This document shows positions 51,122-60,216 of a DNA stretch of 64,000 nt, one piece after another; within the stretch, counting starts at the first letter, position 1; every line of letters starts with the position of its first letter. Both the position numbers and the translations under genes were made by a program. The notes beneath the pieces were generated by a model, which worked only from the letters and a program-made list of their open reading frames with translations, was not told where the DNA came from and searched no databases. This DNA comes from Leminorella grimontii ATCC 33999 = DSM 5078 (GTDB taxonomy: Bacteria > Pseudomonadota > Gammaproteobacteria > Enterobacterales > Enterobacteriaceae): contig NZ_AUUA01000011.1 in the NCBI RefSeq assembly GCF_000439085.1, positions 62,001-126,000 of the forward strand, in the 5' to 3' direction.

Positions 51122-53551
51122 TTACGCCAGCTTTACTTCAACCAGGTTGGTGTGCTGCGGGTTGCCCTTCGCCAAAGGCGACGGCCGCTGCGTAGTCAGG
51201 GTGTTAATACAGCCCCCGACGTCCAGCCCCTGCTCATTCACGTCGCGCCACGCTCCCTGAGGAACGGCGACGACGCCCGGTAAAACGCGCTGCGTGACTT
51301 TAGCCGCAATGCGGATGCGGCCGCGATCGTTGAAAATTTCCACCATGTCGCCGTGCTTCAGCCCGCGCGCTTCAGCGTCGATTGGGTTGATCCATGCCAT
51401 GTGCGGCACCGCCTCGCGCAGCATCGCCACCGAGTAGTAGGTCGAGTGCGCGTGGCCCTTGTCATGGAAGCCGGTCATCTGCAGCGGATAGGTCTTCTGC
51501 TTCTCTTTATCGCTAACGCCCTCATAGGTTTCACAATACTCAGGCACCGCCGGGATGCGGTCGCCTTCCGGCAGCTCCCAGGTCGCAGCGATTTCAGCCA
51601 AGCGCTCGGAGTAGATTTCGATCTTGCCCGACGGCGTTTTCAACGGATTGGCCTGAGGATCGTCGCGGAAATCCTTCAGCGCGATGAACTTGCTGCTGTC
51701 CGCCAGCGCTCTGTCGATAACGCCCCTGTCGTTGGTTTCGGCAAAGGTCGGCAGCGACGGGTTCTTCTCGCGCATTTTGTTGTAGCAGTACTCAATCCAC
51801 TGCTCGTGAGTGCGCCCTTCGGTAAACTTGTCGCGGATGCCCAGCTTCTCCGCCACTTCGGCCAACACGTCATAGGACTGACGGCACTCCCACAGCGGTT
51901 CGATGGTGTTTTGCATGCGGGTGAAGTAGTGGTATGCGCCGCTGGCATAGGAGTTGTCGATCAAATCGTTGGACTCGACGTAGGTGACGTCCGGCAGCAG
52001 CAGATCGGCGTACTTGGCGGTCGCCGTCATGTGGTTTTCCCACACCAGAATAAATTCACACAGGGATTCATCCTGCAGGATTTTGTGGGTCTTATTCAGG
52101 TCAGAGTGCTGGTTCATCGGCACGTTGCCCGCATAGTTCCACAGGAATTTGATGCCGACCTCGAGCCGATCTTTGCCCTTAACGTGGGCATTCTTGGCCG
52201 TCATCTCCGTTGGGCGAGCGATCGCATCGGTCCACATAAAGCAGGGGATCACGGTTTTCACCGGGTTGGGGATGCTAAAGCCCGGCACGCTGTACTTCAC
52301 GTTGCCGCCCCAGCCGCCGGTGTTAGTTCCCGGACGACCGATCTGACCGGTCATAATCGGCACCATCATGACGGCGCGGGAAGCCTGTTCGCCGTTTGCC
52401 GTACGCTGTAAGCCCCAGCCCTGAGAAATCCAGGCCGCCTTGGCGGTGGCGATTTCCCGCGCCAGCTGCTTGATGCGAACCGCTGAAATGCCAGTGATGC
52501 CGCTTGCCCACTCGGGCGTCTTGGCTACGCCGTCCGGCCCGTTGCCCAGCAGGTAGTCTTTATAGGAGGCGTTCTTCGGCGCAGACGCCGGCAGCGTCGT
52601 TTCGTCCCAGCCGATGCAGTATTCCTTCAAAAATGCTTCGTCGGCCAGCCCTTCCTGAATCAGGGTATAGCCGATGCCAGCCACCAGCGCGCCGTCGGTA
52701 CCGGGGCGGATGGGTATCCACTCGGCGTCAAGGGTGGTAACGCTGTCGGTTCTGCGCGGATCGATAATAATCACGCGGGCGTTGCTCTGCTTTAAGGCGT
52801 TCAGCGTTTCATAAAACTGGCCGCCGCCCGACATGCGGGTTTCCCCCAGGTTGTGGCCGAACATCACTACCAGATCGGAGTTTTTGATTTCCGACAGCAG
52901 GCTTTCGGGCGCGCCGCCGTAGACGTAGGGAAAGATGTGGTTAATCTGCGCCGTAGAGTAGGTGCCGTGCTGCTCCAGGAAGCCGCCGTACAGGTTCAGC
53001 AGGCGCTTACAGGCGTTACGTCCCTGCAGGTTGGCGCCGGTAGAGCCGGAGCCATATTGATAGTAGATAGCTTCGTTGCCGTATTTCTCAACGGTGTACT
53101 TTAATTTCTCGGCCAAAAGCGTGGTGGCTTCGTCCCAGCTGATGCGCTTGAACTTGCCTTCTCCGCGCTTGCCGGTACGCAGCATCGGATATTTGACGCG
53201 GTCGGGATTGTAGGTTTTCCAGCGGATGGAGCGCCCGCGCAGGCAGGGGCGAATGTGGTGTTCGCCGAACTTGGCGTCGTCGAACGTAGTTTCAGAGGCG
53301 ACTTTGACAATCACACCGTCTTTAACGTGAACCTTCAGCGGACAGCGGCTGCCGCAGTTCACCAGACAGGCGCTGTATTTGATCTTTTCGTCGGACTGCG
53401 CCCCGGCAGCGTCCGGCGCAGGCTGTGCATTTACTGCAAACGGCAGCGTTATCGATCCTGCAACCGCCGCCGCACCGCTTGCTGCCGCAGAGGCTTTGAG
53501 AAAGCCGCGCCGCGTCACCTCACCGGGGTGAACATACTTGTTTTTGCTCAT
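51122..53551 (-). CDS. dmsA: DMSO reductase catalytic subunit DmsA (molybdopterin, Tat-exported)
   Basis: An 809-residue Mo-bis-MGD oxidoreductase for anaerobic respiration with DMSO, TMAO or related S/N-oxides. It has a Tat signal TRRGFLKASAAASGAAAVAGS (residues about 13-35), a 4Fe-4S site CLVNCGSRC near residue 60, and the Mo-ligand region GTYSTAQINHIFPYVYGG near residue 190 with serine as the presumed ligand, as in E. coli DmsA. The RMSGGGQFYETL block near residue 240 also fits. The ATG at 53551 (MSKNK) is favoured because GAGGG is 9 bp upstream; alternatives lie at 53557 and 53566. The true substrate may differ from DMSO. Confidence 0.93.
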   Translation of the reverse strand: MSKNKYVHPGEVTRRGFLKASAAASGAAAVAGSITLPFAVNAQPAPDAAGAQSDEKIKYSACLVNCGSRCPLKVHVKDGVIVKVASETTFDDAKFGEHHIRPCLRGRSIRWKTYNPDRVKYPMLRTGKRGEGKFKRISWDEATTLLAEKLKYTVEKYGNEAIYYQYGSGSTGANLQGRNACKRLLNLYGGFLEQHGTYSTAQINHIFPYVYGGAPESLLSEIKNSDLVVMFGHNLGETRMSGGGQFYETLNALKQSNARVIIIDPRRTDSVTTLDAEWIPIRPGTDGALVAGIGYTLIQEGLADEAFLKEYCIGWDETTLPASAPKNASYKDYLLGNGPDGVAKTPEWASGITGISAVRIKQLAREIATAKAAWISQGWGLQRTANGEQASRAVMMVPIMTGQIGRPGTNTGGWGGNVKYSVPGFSIPNPVKTVIPCFMWTDAIARPTEMTAKNAHVKGKDRLEVGIKFLWNYAGNVPMNQHSDLNKTHKILQDESLCEFILVWENHMTATAKYADLLLPDVTYVESNDLIDNSYASGAYHYFTRMQNTIEPLWECRQSYDVLAEVAEKLGIRDKFTEGRTHEQWIEYCYNKMREKNPSLPTFAETNDRGVIDRALADSSKFIALKDFRDDPQANPLKTPSGKIEIYSERLAEIAATWELPEGDRIPAVPEYCETYEGVSDKEKQKTYPLQMTGFHDKGHAHSTYYSVAMLREAVPHMAWINPIDAEARGLKHGDMVEIFNDRGRIRIAAKVTQRVLPGVVAVPQGAWRDVNEQGLDVGGCINTLTTQRPSPLAKGNPQHTNLVEVKLA

Positions 53552-53616
53552 CGACATTACCCTCATGGTAATAACATTAAGAAATATAAAGACTTTTATT
53601 TTTTATATTAACCTTA

Positions 53617-53659
53617 ATAATACCTTTGTAGTTTGAACTACCATACTGATCTACATCAA
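53617..53659 (-). promoter_or_regulatory. Class II FNR-dependent promoter of the dms operon
   Basis: On the minus strand the FNR-like site TTGATGTAGATCAG (53659-53646) matches the TTGATnnnnATCAA consensus in nine of ten bases. A -10 element TATTAT lies at 53622-53617, its centre 33 bp from the FNR centre, which fits activation at about -41.5. A GTAGTT-TG-AACTAC palindrome (53628-53641) lies between. The layout predicts induction without oxygen. Confidence 0.78.
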
Positions 53660-53882
53660 CCAAAAGGGGTATATCGCTTGTAGTTTCTTAATCTGAACCG
53701 CTGTGCCGCATAATTTCCATCAATTCCCATTAATTATATGAAGTTACAAAAAACCACTCTTTCCAGAAAGCACTTTTTCAAGCGGAAAATAGGCGCAATA
53801 AGTTGCTCTTTTGCGTCTAATTGTCGTTTTTTCTTATCACGGCGGCATAATCGCCAATCATCATATTTATTCACTAAGAGAG
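53660..53882. other. Spacer between dms promoter and autotransporter terminator
   Basis: No gene is supported. The stretch is AT-rich, with open frames that lack family features. Confidence 0.5.
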
Positions 53883-53914
53883 AAAAAGGCCCCGACCGCT
53901 GTGATACAGGGGCC
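53883..53914 (-). terminator. Rho-independent terminator of the second autotransporter
   Basis: On the minus strand the stem GGCCCC/GGGGCC is followed by UUUUU, 33 bp after the autotransporter stop. Confidence 0.82.
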
Positions 53915-53946
53915 GAGGCCTTTTTAGCTACTGAATAAAAAAGCGA

Positions 53947-56900
53947 CTAGAACTGAATTTTTATCCCCAGAGAGCCGCCATAGCCGTCAACGTCGGAAGA
54001 GGCATCTTTTTGATACTTCACGTCGCCGTATACGGAAACCCGGTCCGATAAATCTGCGCTGACGCCGGTACCGATGCGCCACCAGGTTTCGGTAAAGTCG
54101 GTTTTCATTTTGACGTCGGCGACGCGAACGTCTGGCGAATCGGTCAGGTTATGCACCACGTCCATCGTGACGTAGGGCTTAACGCCCTGCATTTCCTTAA
54201 CGATACGAAGCCCGCCGCGCGCTCGCGCGCTGTTTTCGGCTACGCCGCTAACGCTGCTTACGTCATCGCTAAACCCGTCCAGATTTAAATACTGATACAT
54301 CAACTGCGCCTGTGGCTCCACGCTCCAGCCGTTGCCGAGCGCAAACGCATGGCCTGCTTCAATAGAAGCCACCGCGCCGTAGCCGTTTTGTTTCGCATTA
54401 CGATCGCTGCTGTAGTCGTTACGATAATAGGTGCCCTGCCCCGTCAGGTCGAGGTATGCCCCGTTTTCCATCGACATCGAGTAGTAAGCGCCAAGCCCGT
54501 ATCCGTTGCTGTCTACCTTCCCGGTATGGGCCGACAGCTCTGAAGAGAGTCGGCGCACGCTGTCGCGCGCGTCGGTGCGCTGGTGGCCCAGCGTCATCAT
54601 CACGCCGCCGACGGTTCGTACTCCAGAAGCGCTGACGCTCTCATAGACGTCGGCGCCAAGTTGAGCAAACCAGGTATCGGTTTTGTAGCCAAAGCGGCCT
54701 GACTCATTCTCAACGTGCTGGCCGCTGATGCGCCCCCAGGCGCCGTCTTTTCGCCGTACGACGCTGTCGCCGCGACGCTCGTGGAACGTGCCTACCGTAT
54801 CAAACCCATACTGTTGGTTCAGATACGGCGCGACCGCGTAGCCTGCGACTTCCGGACGATACAAAATTTGCGGCTTTGGCTTAGGCTCCGTTACGTTCGG
54901 ATCGGGATCCGGCGTCGGCGGCGTTACGTCGAGGTAAGAGCGCAGATACCAGTCGTTATCATCGACTGAGCCGCCCTGATACAAAAGGTACTGATAGGCG
55001 CCTGCGCTTACCGTGTTGCCGAGCGTGAAGCCGCCGGTCGAACCGCCGTCAATTTGCACCACCTGAATGCCGTCACCGGTCGTCAATGCGCCCAGCCCGC
55101 CGGCGTTGTTGATAACCAGCGTGTGGTTCCCGCTGGCGTCGCCGGTAATATGCACCCTGTCGCTTTGGCTATTTGCATCGCCGTCATTCAGTACGGCATT
55201 CAGCACAAAGGTAGCGCCGCTGCCCGCAAGCGCCCCCATAGTCAACGTTTTAAACGCGCCGGCAGCGGGCGCATCGAACGCAATCGTAGACGCGTTTGCC
55301 GTCAGGCTGCCGATGAGAGAATCTTCTTGCATCACCCAGCGGCTGTCGTTCATCGTCAGCGCAAAGTCGCTCTGCGTCGCGCCGTTCCAACGCGTGCCGT
55401 TACTCAGGGTGGCGTCAAGCTGGCTGCCGTCCGTCACGGAGATATTGCCGTTCAAAACGGAAGAATCGGCCAGCAGGCGAGCGTTGGACGCACCGTCAAC
55501 GTTGAGAACAGAGCCCGTACCGACGCTGACTTCGCTGCCGATAAGCGCAATTTCGCCGTTTTGGGAGGCATAAATCGTTATTGCATCAAACTTGTCGCTC
55601 ATGATGCGGCTGTTTTTCAGGCTAATACCGCCGCTGTCGCCGTTCTCCATCATTTGGACTACGCCCGACGCATACTCTCCCTTCGCGTGGATAAACACGC
55701 CGTCGCCCTCGACCCGATTATTATCACCGATGGTGGTTAATCCATGGGAGCCGCTCCCTTCGGTATCAATGGATACGGTCTCCAAATTCAGCACGGTTTC
55801 ATTCAAGCCGCCGAGCGTTGACGAAAACGTACCGTAGCTGTCGTTGCCTTTCGTTACGATCGAACTTTGCTTAATGCTGATTCGAGGGCCGTCATAGTTT
55901 TCTGCCCCTGAGGTTCCATAGGACTGAAGCATCACGCCAGTGGCTGAATCTCCCTCCATGGTAATACGACTGCCGGTCAACAGAGCTGAGGAGCCATCTC
56001 TTACCAGCGCTCCGTAGCTCCCCTGGCCGGTCATATGGATAGTGGTATCGTTCGCCTCAACGACGCCATTGGGAGAAAAGACGGCGCTTGATATCGAAGT
56101 ACCGACGTGAATACCATAAGCCGTCTTGCCCGTAGCGCTTATGGTTACTCCATCAAGCGTCACTTTGCTTGCCCCAGACGTCACCACGCCGTTAGCGGAA
56201 TCGCCGTCCAGCTTTATCATCAGCCCGGAGGCGTCAATCTGCGCGCCATCCCCTTTTGCATGCAGTGCAACCAGGTTTCCTGACTGAGACGTTATCGAGC
56301 CACCGGCTATCGTTGCGGTTGCGTTCTCTTCTGCCCGCACGCCGTCGGCGAGCAAGGCATCCATGATGATATGGCTATCGGTCACTTTTACCGACGCACC
56401 GTTCCCTTTAACCAAGACGCCGCTGGTGCGATCGTTAACGGAAGACGCCGATGCGCCGCTGGTGATAGTAACGTTATTAAGCTCAACGTCAGTACTGCCG
56501 TTAACCAGCACGCCCTGTGCATCCTCTCCCGAGACGCCGATGTTCACGTTGGTTAGCGTGACCGACGCGCCTTGTTCTATCAACGCCCCGTGCGCACCTT
56601 TGCCGGTGGTCGTGATTTTTCCGCCGTTCATATCCATATGCCCTAAATAAGCATACAGGCCTGCGGCGGCGTCGCCTTGCGTCGAGATTTCCGTGTCAGT
56701 TACCGTCAGGCTATTGCCGAACATCGCCAAACCAAAAGCGGCGAGCCCCTGCGTTTTTATCGTGGAGTTTTTCACGCTTGCAGAGCTGCCGGCGGCAACG
56801 CTAATCGCCACGGAGTAGTCGCCCAACGTCTGTACGTCGGCGTTGCTGATATCCAGGCTGGACGCTGCGCCAAACACGCCTTCGCTCCACGCGCCTTCGG

Positions 56901-57432
56901 TCACTATTTTCGTGCCGCTGAGCGTCATGTCGCCGTTTTTTATAGCGACGCCGCCGCTGCCGGAAGCCGCGCCTCCCGTAGATACGATAACGCCGTCGGT
57001 TAACGTCACGCTGCCGCCGTCACCGAAAATACCGTAACCCTGCGCGGTAATGTCGGTATCGACGAAGTCCAGCGCGCCGCCGTTCTCAACGAATCCACCG
57101 TAGGTAGAGTCACCGGTAACCGTAATCGTGGCGCCGTTGGCGCTGACCTGCGCATGACTTCCTGATGCGACGACGGCGCCGCTATTAGAAAGTCCGCTTA
57201 CGGTAACCGTATCGTCAGGCTGTAGAATTTTATGCTCGCCCGCGGAGGCTAAGAACGGGGAAGTGTAGTCCACCGCGTAAACGCCTGGCGCGGCGAAGCT
57301 AGAAACGATGGCCAAACCGGCAAGCGCCAGTCGACGACGAGGGGATGAGGATTTCTTTCTACCACGGCCGAACTCGGAGGTGACAGTCCAGCCAACGGCA
57401 TGATTCCAAACAATATTATAGATACGATTCAA
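53947..57432 (-). CDS. Autotransporter with extended signal peptide
   Basis: An 1161-residue type Va autotransporter. It begins with an extended signal peptide region (MNRIYNIVWNHAVGWTVTSE, then RRRLALAGLAIVSSFAAPGVYA, residues 1-52). The passenger is a repetitive beta-helix of short units such as GASVTLTNVNIGVSGEDAQG, about residues 55-780. A pertactin-like autochaperone (NDWYLRSYL near residue 828) is followed by a proline linker (PPTPDPDPN, near 838) and a barrel from about residue 890 to the terminal GGSLGIKIQF. It differs in class from the 1923-residue autotransporter at the window's left. The ligand is unknown. Confidence 0.9.
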   Translation of the reverse strand: MNRIYNIVWNHAVGWTVTSEFGRGRKKSSSPRRRLALAGLAIVSSFAAPGVYAVDYTSPFLASAGEHKILQPDDTVTVSGLSNSGAVVASGSHAQVSANGATITVTGDSTYGGFVENGGALDFVDTDITAQGYGIFGDGGSVTLTDGVIVSTGGAASGSGGVAIKNGDMTLSGTKIVTEGAWSEGVFGAASSLDISNADVQTLGDYSVAISVAAGSSASVKNSTIKTQGLAAFGLAMFGNSLTVTDTEISTQGDAAAGLYAYLGHMDMNGGKITTTGKGAHGALIEQGASVTLTNVNIGVSGEDAQGVLVNGSTDVELNNVTITSGASASSVNDRTSGVLVKGNGASVKVTDSHIIMDALLADGVRAEENATATIAGGSITSQSGNLVALHAKGDGAQIDASGLMIKLDGDSANGVVTSGASKVTLDGVTISATGKTAYGIHVGTSISSAVFSPNGVVEANDTTIHMTGQGSYGALVRDGSSALLTGSRITMEGDSATGVMLQSYGTSGAENYDGPRISIKQSSIVTKGNDSYGTFSSTLGGLNETVLNLETVSIDTEGSGSHGLTTIGDNNRVEGDGVFIHAKGEYASGVVQMMENGDSGGISLKNSRIMSDKFDAITIYASQNGEIALIGSEVSVGTGSVLNVDGASNARLLADSSVLNGNISVTDGSQLDATLSNGTRWNGATQSDFALTMNDSRWVMQEDSLIGSLTANASTIAFDAPAAGAFKTLTMGALAGSGATFVLNAVLNDGDANSQSDRVHITGDASGNHTLVINNAGGLGALTTGDGIQVVQIDGGSTGGFTLGNTVSAGAYQYLLYQGGSVDDNDWYLRSYLDVTPPTPDPDPNVTEPKPKPQILYRPEVAGYAVAPYLNQQYGFDTVGTFHERRGDSVVRRKDGAWGRISGQHVENESGRFGYKTDTWFAQLGADVYESVSASGVRTVGGVMMTLGHQRTDARDSVRRLSSELSAHTGKVDSNGYGLGAYYSMSMENGAYLDLTGQGTYYRNDYSSDRNAKQNGYGAVASIEAGHAFALGNGWSVEPQAQLMYQYLNLDGFSDDVSSVSGVAENSARARGGLRIVKEMQGVKPYVTMDVVHNLTDSPDVRVADVKMKTDFTETWWRIGTGVSADLSDRVSVYGDVKYQKDASSDVDGYGGSLGIKIQF

Positions 57433-57479
57433 AGCGGCATTCCATACGGTTCAACAACACTTTGAATTATGGAATGACA

Positions 57480-57780
57480 AAATCCCCCTTTCCGTAGGAG
57501 TATATGAATCATCCATAATTCAATAAAAATATAATCAACACTAAGATATTAAACAACTCATTAAAATAAAACAAATACTCAAACACCCTGGTGATTAAAA
57601 ATAGAACAAAAGCGTTATAACAATTAGAAATATAAATTAAATTCAATGAAATAAAATATATAAAACAAACAACATAAATATGTTAAATAAAAATATATAA
57701 AGAATAATAACGGTTGTTATAAATAACAATAATGTATTTAATCAGAAGAGCATAAATAAAAGGCTAGTCCGTAAAGCAAT
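57480..57780. other. Strongly AT-rich region upstream of the second autotransporter
   Basis: About 300 bp of nearly pure A/T with no gene, between the autotransporter start and the next plus-strand gene. Such DNA often binds H-NS and silences surface-protein genes; no discrete operator is clear. Confidence 0.6.
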
Positions 57781-57871
57781 AAATTATGCCTGTCGTTCAA
57801 CTCGTCGGTTGCCAGTAAGCGCCAAATAACCTAAAAATAAAGATATCCCCAAGCCTTTGCCGGAGGGCGCC

Positions 57872-58141
57872 ATGTTTCAGTTTGAACAGCTCATAGACGG
57901 AATAAAGCGTAAAAAAGAGACCCTCTTTCTACAGTATGGCCGCCTTCCCAACGACAGGATGCTTATCGTAATGAGAAAGGACGATATGCACGAGCTGTTT
58001 AAGCTTCATTATCAGAACCGCCATTCTCCCCACCTGACTCTGTCGCCCGGCTATATGCTCAAGATTATGGATATCAAGGTCATCACGGCGCCGGAAGAGG
58101 TCATGAAAGACAGGCTGTTTATGTTAACCATTGTTATTTAA
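57872..58141 (+). CDS. Small hypothetical protein
   Basis: An 89-residue basic cytoplasmic protein (MFQFEQLIDGIKRKKETLFL, then KDDMHELFKLHYQNRHSPH, a short LTLSPGYMLKIMDIKVI and a hydrophobic end). No family is recognised. The ATG at 57872 has GGAGG ideally spaced and is preferred to one at 57857. Confidence 0.65.
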   Translation: MFQFEQLIDGIKRKKETLFLQYGRLPNDRMLIVMRKDDMHELFKLHYQNRHSPHLTLSPGYMLKIMDIKVITAPEEVMKDRLFMLTIVI

Positions 58142-58303
58142 AGAAAAGAGAATCCCAAAAGAAACATTAGCAATGCGCTAAGGCTTTCCATACATACCCG
58201 TAAACAATAACAGGTATACGCCGACGTGCATTCGTGCGATGCTAGTCTATGCTCAAGGAGAGCGTGTTGAAACTTGATTTTTCATCAGAGAAAGGGAACC
58301 ACA

Positions 58304-58717
58304 ATGGGAAATATTCTACAGCTTCTTGCTGATATTATTAGTATTGTCAGCATTTTCATCATCGCCTATGGCGCAATTGTCTCCATCGTCGCTTTCATTC
58401 GCAATGAACTTAAGTCCCACAGCGGCGCGATTAACGATCTCAGACCGATTCGCGCAACGTTGGGTTCTTATCTGCTGCTCGGGTTGGAAATACTCATTGC
58501 CGCGCTGATTTTGAAGGCTATCCTTGAACCTTCCTACAGCGCACTTATCGTTTTGGGCTCTATCGTCGCCATTCGCCTGCTGCTCTCGTTTTTCCTCAAT
58601 CGGGAAATTGCCGACTTAGTCGCACAGGCTCAGCCAGCCCCCGTAGTTGAAAAAGAGGCCGTTCAGGAAAAGCTGAACGTCGAAATCGGGCGCGAAGAAA
58701 CCAAACACGCACACTGA
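58304..58717 (+). CDS. DUF1622 family membrane protein
   Basis: A 137-residue inner-membrane protein with three hydrophobic helices (about residues 5-30, 50-75 and 78-100) and a charged cytoplasmic tail. The RATLGSYLLLGLEILIAALIL segment near residue 48 and the following helix fit DUF1622. Its role is unknown. The ATG at 58304 follows AAAGGGAA. A strong terminator follows. Confidence 0.82.
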   Translation: MGNILQLLADIISIVSIFIIAYGAIVSIVAFIRNELKSHSGAINDLRPIRATLGSYLLLGLEILIAALILKAILEPSYSALIVLGSIVAIRLLLSFFLNREIADLVAQAQPAPVVEKEAVQEKLNVEIGREETKHAH

Positions 58718-58738
58718 TGCTTTATCTTATAAATAGCA

Positions 58739-58763
58739 AAGGGCGGTAACACCGCCCTTTTTT
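58739..58763 (+). terminator. Rho-independent terminator of the DUF1622 gene
   Basis: The stem AAGGGCGGT/ACCGCCCTT with an AAC loop is followed by a T-run, about 22 bp after the stop. Confidence 0.9.
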
Positions 58764-58776
58764 CGTCCCAGCCGTG

Positions 58777-60216
58777 CTAATCTCGCCGCTTTCCCGTGGC
58801 CTCGCGAACAAGCTTCAGCGTAATCACTCCCAGACCGGCGACGCCGGCAATCAGCAGTCCCCACAGCAGCCAGGTTTGCCAGCGAGCAGACGCCTCGGCG
58901 GCAGACTCCGCCGTCAGTCGCGATTCGCCGCCCAGCGTCACGGTTGGTCCGACTTCGGCCGTGTACAGACTCTCGATTCCGCTTTTCGGCATGACCGTAT
59001 AGGGGATCAGGGTTCCTATCTCCACTGATGCGGACGGCGCAATTTTAGCGCCCCAGGTCAAGAGATAGGGAGGATTGCCCTGGGCGTTAAAAATAACCTC
59101 AACGCGCTCGCGTTCGCCCTTCACTTCCGGAGGCGCTTCGCCCCAGCTTCCGCTGACGGCCTTAATGCGAACGCTCTGCACCATCATTTTATTGAGCGGC
59201 AGCGAATCGGAAATCCGATAGCCGTCAGCACTTTCAAGGCGATAAATCGCCGCATGCGCCAAAGGACGCCATTCCCCTTCTGCGGTAGAACGATACTCAA
59301 TGCTGACCGGCAAAACGGTATTGTTTTGCGCGGGGACCACGGACAGTGTCGACAGCGGCTGCGGGTGCTTGAGCTGATACACCACTTCGTTTTTTGACGC
59401 CTTCTCAACGCCAAACGGCACGTCTAACGTCTGAGCGTCCGAGTGCTTAATGACCGAAACGGCCTGCGCTTTATTAAGGGTCGGCAGCGCGTTTTGACCT
59501 TCTGCGTTCACCACCACCAGCCAGTAGCGATCGTCTCGGCTGCTGTAGTTGTTATCAATATCGATATGGTTGAGGAGCAGGCGATCGTCGCCGGACAGCA
59601 AGTCCATCAGCGGCGCATCGGTCGCCCTAGGCCTCCAGTTTTTCAGATCCCGACTGCCATAAACGGAAACCTTGGCCTGCCAGTTAGCGGCAGACTTATT
59701 CCAGTCGAGCGTAATCTGCTCAAAGCCATCCCCCTCTCTCGGCGGCTGCGCGCCGTCGGCTTTCAGCAGATAGGTTACGCCCATTGCCCGCTGTTCTGCG
59801 CCGGGGCGGAGAGTAACTTCAATACCGTCGGCAGACTTCAGGACCACTTTACCCTCGCTGCCGTTTTCATTGGCCTTATTCGCTGTCGCCTGTAGAGGGA
59901 ATACCTTCAGCGACAGCTCATAGCGTTCCGTCTTCTCCAAGGACAGCGGCTCCAGCGTAAACGTTACCGCCTGCCCGGTATGGTTAAACACCCGAACGTC
60001 GCGAAGATCGCTCCAGGCCGTTTCGGAATAAACCCTGTCCGGCAGCGACAGGCGATAAAACGGCGCCGACGCCGGGGTGGAAAGCTGTGCGCCCTGATAA
60101 AAATCCTGTGGCGTCAGCGCTGGCTCTTCGGCGCTTGCCGGCAGCGTCGCCAGCAGCCCGACGGCTGCGGCCCATAATCCATATTTAACTGCTTTCATTT
60201 TTAGCCACGCTTTCAT
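58777..60216 (-). CDS. DUF3999 family envelope protein
   Basis: A 479-residue protein with a signal peptide (residues about 8-29, ending LPASA), a long beta-rich periplasmic part (FYRLSLPDRVYSETAWSDLRDVRVFN near residue 52), and one C-terminal membrane helix (about 452-470) with a basic end. It fits DUF3999. Its start overlaps the DUF2339 gene's stop by four bases, and the two families commonly occur as a pair; the function is not established. Confidence 0.83.
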   Translation of the reverse strand: MKAWLKMKAVKYGLWAAAVGLLATLPASAEEPALTPQDFYQGAQLSTPASAPFYRLSLPDRVYSETAWSDLRDVRVFNHTGQAVTFTLEPLSLEKTERYELSLKVFPLQATANKANENGSEGKVVLKSADGIEVTLRPGAEQRAMGVTYLLKADGAQPPREGDGFEQITLDWNKSAANWQAKVSVYGSRDLKNWRPRATDAPLMDLLSGDDRLLLNHIDIDNNYSSRDDRYWLVVVNAEGQNALPTLNKAQAVSVIKHSDAQTLDVPFGVEKASKNEVVYQLKHPQPLSTLSVVPAQNNTVLPVSIEYRSTAEGEWRPLAHAAIYRLESADGYRISDSLPLNKMMVQSVRIKAVSGSWGEAPPEVKGERERVEVIFNAQGNPPYLLTWGAKIAPSASVEIGTLIPYTVMPKSGIESLYTAEVGPTVTLGGESRLTAESAAEASARWQTWLLWGLLIAGVAGLGVITLKLVREATGKRRD

